A stretch of DNA of 64,000 nucleotides from Actinomyces minihominis (GTDB taxonomy: Bacteria; Actinomycetota; Actinomycetes; Actinomycetales; Actinomycetaceae). The translations under genes were made by a program, and so were the position numbers. The first letter of the stretch is position 1. The number at the start of each line of letters is the position of its first letter. Positions 60,093 to 64,000 of the stretch are shown one piece after another. The notes below the pieces were generated by a model. The model ran no database searches and was not told the origin of the DNA. It saw nothing but the letters and a program-made list of their open reading frames with translations. The stretch lies in contig NZ_FYEG01000001.1 in assembly GCF_900187855.1 (NCBI RefSeq), positions 1 through 64,000 on the forward strand. Direction: 5' to 3'.

Positions 60093-61687
60093 TCCCCCCG
60101 CACCCGTGCGACCAGTTCAAGGGCCGCGGTGAACTGCGCGAACTGATCGATCTCGGTTTTCAAGGGGAGCAGGACAAAGACCTTTGCCCTGTCCAGGATC
60201 TGCCTGTCGAGGTGCTGGCGTACCCGAGCTTCCGTCCTTAATCGCCCTGCCTTGAGCGCGAAACGAGCCAAAACCGCGAAAAGCCAGCCCAGGGCCAGAC
60301 CGCCGACCAGAAGGGCCGTCGGGACCGGGAGCGGCCCCCAGTGCGGAAGCGTCGGAAGGGCAATCTTCAGCAGGTCCGCCACCCAGTAGAGGGTCAGCCA
60401 CACCAATCCGACGGCTGCTGCTGAAGCTGCTCCCAGCTGAATACCCTGAGCGACCGTCCACCAAAGGGGACGGCGGACAAGAGTCCGCGGAATGCGACTA
60501 AGGTCCGAGTCGACTGCATCAACAAGGTCGGCGACGCCGTCCTCGACCCGCCGCACCACCCCTCTTTTCCACCTGCTTGGCAGTGCTTCCGACTCAGCGG
60601 CAGCGAAGCGTCGCACCACGCTACGAACCGCGGCCGTCTGGGTTTCCGAACGCACGATCGAGGTCGCCGCAGGTACGGAGCTACTTTCGCCTTCGCTAAT
60701 ATGCAGCCGACGGAGCGGGTCGGGACGAAGCGAACGCACCCAGCGCGTCCACACCCATCCGACAGAGCCAATCCCACGGTGGAAGTACGCCTCCCCCGCC
60801 GCTCGCGCGACACCGTTGCCACCCAGGGCCCCGCTTAGGGCGCGCACCAGCGCGCGAGAGTCCTTCATCGGGCCCAAGTCTCTGGGATTGCCTCCGTCAT
60901 CTTCAACCCAGCGTAGAAGCTCGGTCGATTTCTGACGCAGGTCTGCCGCCAAACGCCGCAGGACCGCCTGCTTTTTCGACGCGATTTGGAGAAGCTTCGA
61001 CCGCAACTCCATCAAACCCGTTCCGTCTGTCGCAGATGTCGCAAGAACCTCGGCGTTGAAGCGACTCTGTACCAGCATCGACCGGAGGTGCTCGACAACT
61101 CGATGTCCGTCCTCATTCGAAAGGGTGTCCACCTTGTTCAAGGCCACCAGCATTCCCCCGGACTGCTCCCTGAGGTGCTGGAGAAACTCCAGGTGGAGGA
61201 CACCGTCGGCGTACTTCTGTGGGTCCACCACCCAGACGATCACGTCGGCACGTTCGATGAGGTACTCGGCCACCGCCCGGTGGTGGGTCACAACCGAGTC
61301 GATGTCAGGCAGATCGATGAGGATGAGGTCCGAGCCCGCCATCCAGGGAACATCCCCCACCTCGGCACGGTGATCAACCCCGAGCCAGTCGAGCAGGTCG
61401 TTGAAGCCCCCGCCGGAGACTGCCAGAGCCTCCGAGGTCGTGGGCCGGATGGCAGCCGTCCGCGCTAGTTCACGACCCATGATCGCGTTGAAGAGGGATG
61501 ACTTACCGGAGCCCGTCGCTCCGGCAAAGGCGACAATGGTTGCCTCACTGTCCAGGCCGCGTCGCTGTTTCGTTCGGCTCAGCAGCGCTCGGGCCCCTTC
61601 GAGCCGCTCTTCGGGGACGTGGCCCCGGCCCAGCGTTACAGCCTGCTCGAGGGCCGTCAGCGCATCTGCCACGGAGACGCGACTCAC
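60089..61687 (-). CDS. Membrane-anchored dynamin-like GTPase, second of a pair
   Basis: 532 residues. The GTPase domain (about 45-230) has the P-loop GATGSGKSSLFNAI, RPTTSEA (switch I Thr), DLPDIDSVVTHHR in place of the usual D-x-P-G, and a complete G4 ALNKVD. A helical region follows, then two adjacent hydrophobic segments (about 410-440 and 455-480) and a short basic C-terminal helix. The layout recalls bacterial dynamin-like proteins, for example the Streptomyces DynA/DynB pair, which act at the division septum; I infer membrane remodelling only from this. It overlaps the upstream partner gene by 4 nt. Confidence 0.75.
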   Translation of the reverse strand: MSRVSVADALTALEQAVTLGRGHVPEERLEGARALLSRTKQRRGLDSEATIVAFAGATGSGKSSLFNAIMGRELARTAAIRPTTSEALAVSGGGFNDLLDWLGVDHRAEVGDVPWMAGSDLILIDLPDIDSVVTHHRAVAEYLIERADVIVWVVDPQKYADGVLHLEFLQHLREQSGGMLVALNKVDTLSNEDGHRVVEHLRSMLVQSRFNAEVLATSATDGTGLMELRSKLLQIASKKQAVLRRLAADLRQKSTELLRWVEDDGGNPRDLGPMKDSRALVRALSGALGGNGVARAAGEAYFHRGIGSVGWVWTRWVRSLRPDPLRRLHISEGESSSVPAATSIVRSETQTAAVRSVVRRFAAAESEALPSRWKRGVVRRVEDGVADLVDAVDSDLSRIPRTLVRRPLWWTVAQGIQLGAASAAAVGLVWLTLYWVADLLKIALPTLPHWGPLPVPTALLVGGLALGWLFAVLARFALKAGRLRTEARVRQHLDRQILDRAKVFVLLPLKTEIDQFAQFTAALELVARVRGD

Positions 61688-63420
61688 CTCTCCCCCTCCT
61701 CTTCCAGGGCGCGGCGAACCGCCGCGAAACTGTCCCGAACTACCCCGGGCGATTCAACGCCTACCCCCAGCTCAGCCATCACCTTCTCAAAGACGGCCGC
61801 ATCAGCTGCGAGGAACCCGGTGGTTCGCTCCACCAGGTCTTCGCGGGCCCGGGTTGCCATCCGGCGTACGGCGTCGTCGCCAAAGATGGCTTCAAGAACT
61901 CTTTGGGCAGCCACCGCGGTCCCACCTGCAACTGCGATCTCCGCACCTGTCAGGCCCGCGGTCGAAGCGAAAATGACGATGATGAGAGCAGCCCCAAGAA
62001 CATTGACTCCGACGGCGAGCACCCGGGCCATTGCCCTCTTGTCTCGACCGGTTGTCGACACCAGTTCAACCAGCTCACGCTGCCATTCTCTAATCAGGCG
62101 GGCAGCGGCCCCCTCCCTCTCAGCACCCGTGCGCAAGTGGGTCTCCACCGCGGTGAGAAGCTTTTCGGAGTCCGGGTGCATCGCCCACTGCGACTCGATT
62201 CCGGCAATCATCTCCTCGGAAGTTGCGACCAGCGAAACTAACAGGGAGTCCTCGAGGGCATCCTCGAACCCGGCCATTGCAGGCGCAGCGCCGCGGGCCC
62301 TGATCCATCCTGTGACCCGGTCACGAAGTGAGGAGATACCACGTTCCAGGCGCCGCATCCACTCGCCTGTTCCGACTATTTCCTGCCACCTGCTAATGAC
62401 CTCGGCGCGAAGGAGTGTGCCGTCCGCTAGGGACGCCGAGAAGTTGTGCTCTGCAAGGGAGAGACCACCCTTGACCGCGCTCTCCATGCGCGCGATCGCG
62501 GCGGCCTGCTCCTGAAGAGCCGCAACGATCTCTTCCTCGTTCGACAGCAGGGCCGAGGTCGCACCCTCGAGGGTTTGGCGCGCCACCCCCTCCCGGATCG
62601 TCGCGTCGACGGCAATGCGGTTGATCCACTCGCCCAGGGGAAGCAGGGCGGGTTCCGGAATGAACCCCTCTGGATCAAGAGCCTCCGCAATGGGAAAGAC
62701 TGGCGTGTCTCCCAGCCCTGCCTCACTCAGGCGAGCGCGCAGGTCAGGAACGACCTCGTCCTCGACACCGATGGGGATGCGGTTGAGGACAACAGCGAGG
62801 ACTATGTTACGGGCAGCGGCCTCGTGGAGAAGATTCCACGGGATCGCATCTGAGTAGCGCGCGGCAGTCGTGACAAAGATCCACAGGTCAGCGGCAGCCA
62901 GGAGTTGTCCCGCCAGAACTCGGTTGTGCTCCACAACCGAGTCAATATCCGGGGAGTCGAGCAGGGCTAGTCCGCGCGGCAGGCGAACGTGGGGGGCCAG
63001 CTGCAGTTGCGAGGGGGTCGTGTCTCCACCAGGCTCAATCGAAGCAGCCTCCCTCGAGCCCTCCTGGGCAACCCTCGGCAGGCCGGGAAGGATCCTCGGT
63101 CCTTCAAACCACTCGCCCTCACCCCCGGCATGCAGCAGAAGCGGATGGCGGGTTGTGGGCCGAATAGCCGTTGAAAGGGCAACCTTCTCTCGAACCAAAG
63201 AGTTAATGATGAGGGACTTACCCGAGCCGGTTGACCCCCCAATGACTGCCAGGAGGGGCGCATCGAGACTGCGGTAGCGCGGAAGGATGTAGTCTTCCAG
63301 CTGCTGCGCGAGGTCGAAGCACAGGGAAGCTACGACCCCCGCCGATGGGGTCGCAACAGGGAGGCTCACCGTCCGCAGGGCGTTTTGCAGGCGCTCTAGT
63401 TCTCGTGCAACTTGGATCAC
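61684..63420 (-). CDS. Membrane-anchored dynamin-like GTPase, first of a pair
   Basis: 578 residues, homologous to the next gene: P-loop GGSTGSGKSLIINSLV (about 60-75), AIRPTTRHP, and DSPDIDSVVEHNRVLAGQLL. At G4 it reads VVLNRIP, so the N-K-x-D guanine motif is degraded. A long helical region (about 270-450) precedes two hydrophobic segments (about 465-485, 490-505) and an amphipathic C-terminal helix. Unequal G4 motifs in coupled paralogues suggest a heteromer in which one subunit is catalytic. GTG start at 63420, 6 nt after TAGTGT. Divergent from the DUF1622 gene. Confidence 0.73.
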   Translation of the reverse strand: MIQVARELERLQNALRTVSLPVATPSAGVVASLCFDLAQQLEDYILPRYRSLDAPLLAVIGGSTGSGKSLIINSLVREKVALSTAIRPTTRHPLLLHAGGEGEWFEGPRILPGLPRVAQEGSREAASIEPGGDTTPSQLQLAPHVRLPRGLALLDSPDIDSVVEHNRVLAGQLLAAADLWIFVTTAARYSDAIPWNLLHEAAARNIVLAVVLNRIPIGVEDEVVPDLRARLSEAGLGDTPVFPIAEALDPEGFIPEPALLPLGEWINRIAVDATIREGVARQTLEGATSALLSNEEEIVAALQEQAAAIARMESAVKGGLSLAEHNFSASLADGTLLRAEVISRWQEIVGTGEWMRRLERGISSLRDRVTGWIRARGAAPAMAGFEDALEDSLLVSLVATSEEMIAGIESQWAMHPDSEKLLTAVETHLRTGAEREGAAARLIREWQRELVELVSTTGRDKRAMARVLAVGVNVLGAALIIVIFASTAGLTGAEIAVAGGTAVAAQRVLEAIFGDDAVRRMATRAREDLVERTTGFLAADAAVFEKVMAELGVGVESPGVVRDSFAAVRRALEEEGER

Positions 63421-63426
63421 ATCCGA

Positions 63427-63432
63427 ACACTA
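63427..63432 (-). promoter_or_regulatory. -10 element TAGTGT, leaderless start of GTPase pair
   Basis: On the minus strand TAGTGT is followed by six bases (TCGGAT) and the GTG at 63420. Confidence 0.6.
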
Positions 63433-63539
63433 CTTCCTTCGCGCCCCGCGGCCTAGTTACCCGGCGATCATTTCCATTGCGACCCAACCAAGGCCTGAGC
63501 CGGGTACGGTATCTACTTGAAAGTTGCGATTGGAGAACC

Positions 63540-63971
63540 ATGGAAGCCGTGTACACAGCCATTGCAGAGATGTTTGAGCTGTTAGGAACCCTCACGATGG
63601 TTTTGGGTTTCATTTTGGCAGCCATTCTCGCCGTGCGAGCCCTCTACCGCCATGAAGGTGGTTCGAAGGCCTTCAGCACCCTGCGTGTCACCCTCGGGAG
63701 CGCCATCCTTCTCGGGCTGGAGATCCTCGTCGCCGCGGACCTGGTCCGAACGATCACATCGAAACCCTCTATTGAAGAGGCAGTCATCCTCGGCCTAATC
63801 GTCCTGATTCGAACCATTCTCTCCTGGTCGATTCAGATCGAGATCGAGGGCGTCCTGCCCTGGAAACGCGCCCTCCTCGAGAGTGGTGGAAGCCTGCTGG
63901 TGAAGCAGGTCAAGGATGATCACGAGAAGCAGCGCGCCTACTCTGAGAATGCCCTCAACTCAAAGAGTTAG
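63540..63971 (+). CDS. DUF1622 family small membrane protein
   Basis: A 143-residue membrane protein with about three hydrophobic segments (about 12-35, 53-72, 85-102). LGSAILLGLEILVAADLVRTI and VLIRTILSWSIQIEIEG are characteristic of DUF1622, function unknown. The C-terminus is polar. GGAG lies 5 nt before the ATG at 63540; the frame is open further upstream but that part is antisense to the GTPase gene. The last 29 bases of the window contain no feature. Confidence 0.85.
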   Translation: MEAVYTAIAEMFELLGTLTMVLGFILAAILAVRALYRHEGGSKAFSTLRVTLGSAILLGLEILVAADLVRTITSKPSIEEAVILGLIVLIRTILSWSIQIEIEGVLPWKRALLESGGSLLVKQVKDDHEKQRAYSENALNSKS

Positions 63972-64000
63972 CTCCGACACCAGGCTGGAATATCCTCTTC

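Noticed and set aside
1-64000. CRISPR arrays, insertion sequences, prophage, integrase/attachment sites, defence islands
   Set aside because: No repeat-spacer pattern, transposase, integrase or phage structural gene was seen on either strand; gene content and base composition look uniformly core.

Overview
The window is a GC-rich, densely packed stretch of chromosome from an actinobacterium (Actinomycetota). The evidence is the content and pairing of genes: UPF0182 and PDZ/Lon-like membrane proteins, a HRDC-tailed UvrD2 next to NudC, adjacent AdnA/AdnB helicase-nucleases, a murI / MBL hydrolase / rph / rdgB block, DUF3039, DUF3107 and DUF3117 proteins, and a tmRNA tag ending DFVLAA. Several blocks match, from memory, Mycobacterium tuberculosis neighbourhoods (Rv3193c-Rv3211, Rv1338-Rv1341, Rv3100c-Rv3105c). 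A member of Actinomycetales/Actinomycetaceae is a reasonable but unproven guess. I see no insertion sequence, prophage, CRISPR array, rRNA operon or obvious foreign island; this is core genome.

Layout. 1-8 kb: the tail of an unidentified gene, initiator tRNA, UPF0182 membrane protein, PPA1309-family protein, PDZ/Lon-like protease, DUF2342 zincin-like protein and a ThiF-like orphan. 8-19 kb: uvrD2-nudC, rph-rdgB, MBL hydrolase-murI, pncB, DUF3039, nagB, HU and leucyl aminopeptidase. 19-21 kb: a formate/nitrite-type channel followed by an uncharacterised seven-helix protein. 21-26.4 kb: ftsE-ftsX-M23 peptidase-smpB-ssrA, preceded by prfB. 26.4-37 kb: degenerate kinase-like protein, adnA-adnB, DUF3107, degenerate ferritin-like protein and a DEAD-box RNA helicase. 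37-44 kb: MarC, PHP phosphoesterase, Xaa-Pro aminopeptidase, general-stress membrane protein, Mrp, O-methyltransferase, DUF3117 and LOG protein. 44-55 kb: a nucleoside uptake and salvage cluster: purine nucleoside phosphorylase and phosphosugar mutase on one strand; deoC, deoA, cdd, an ABC nucleoside transporter and its BMP lipoprotein on the other. 55-58 kb: manC, rplY, prs and tRNA-Gln. 58-64 kb: an ABC-F ATPase, a tandem pair of membrane-anchored dynamin-like GTPases, and DUF1622.

How the genes work together. The nucleoside cluster reads as one pathway: BMP lipoprotein and ABC transporter import nucleosides; Cdd, DeoA and PNP free the bases; the mutase and DeoC move the pentose phosphate into central metabolism; Prs at 57 kb works in the opposite, PRPP-forming direction. 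FtsE/FtsX with the coiled-coil M23 peptidase form a division-linked wall-cutting module, and SmpB/ssrA and RF2 form a translation-termination and rescue module beside it. UvrD2, NudC and AdnAB are DNA-repair or nucleotide-housekeeping genes.

The most striking pattern is transcriptional. At least thirteen genes have a TANNNT hexamer exactly 6 or 7 nt upstream of the start codon and no Shine-Dalgarno sequence, as expected for leaderless mRNAs, while operon-internal and other genes have clear Shine-Dalgarno motifs. Four convergent gene pairs share one CTAG as both stop codons. Several family members lack expected catalytic or metal-binding residues: the kinase-like protein beside adnB, the ferritin-like protein, and UvrD2 without its tetracysteine motif. 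No plainly new defence or biosynthetic system is visible. The best candidates for something undescribed are the tandem GTPase pair, the ThiF-like orphan with an inverted repeat upstream, and the channel plus seven-helix protein pair.
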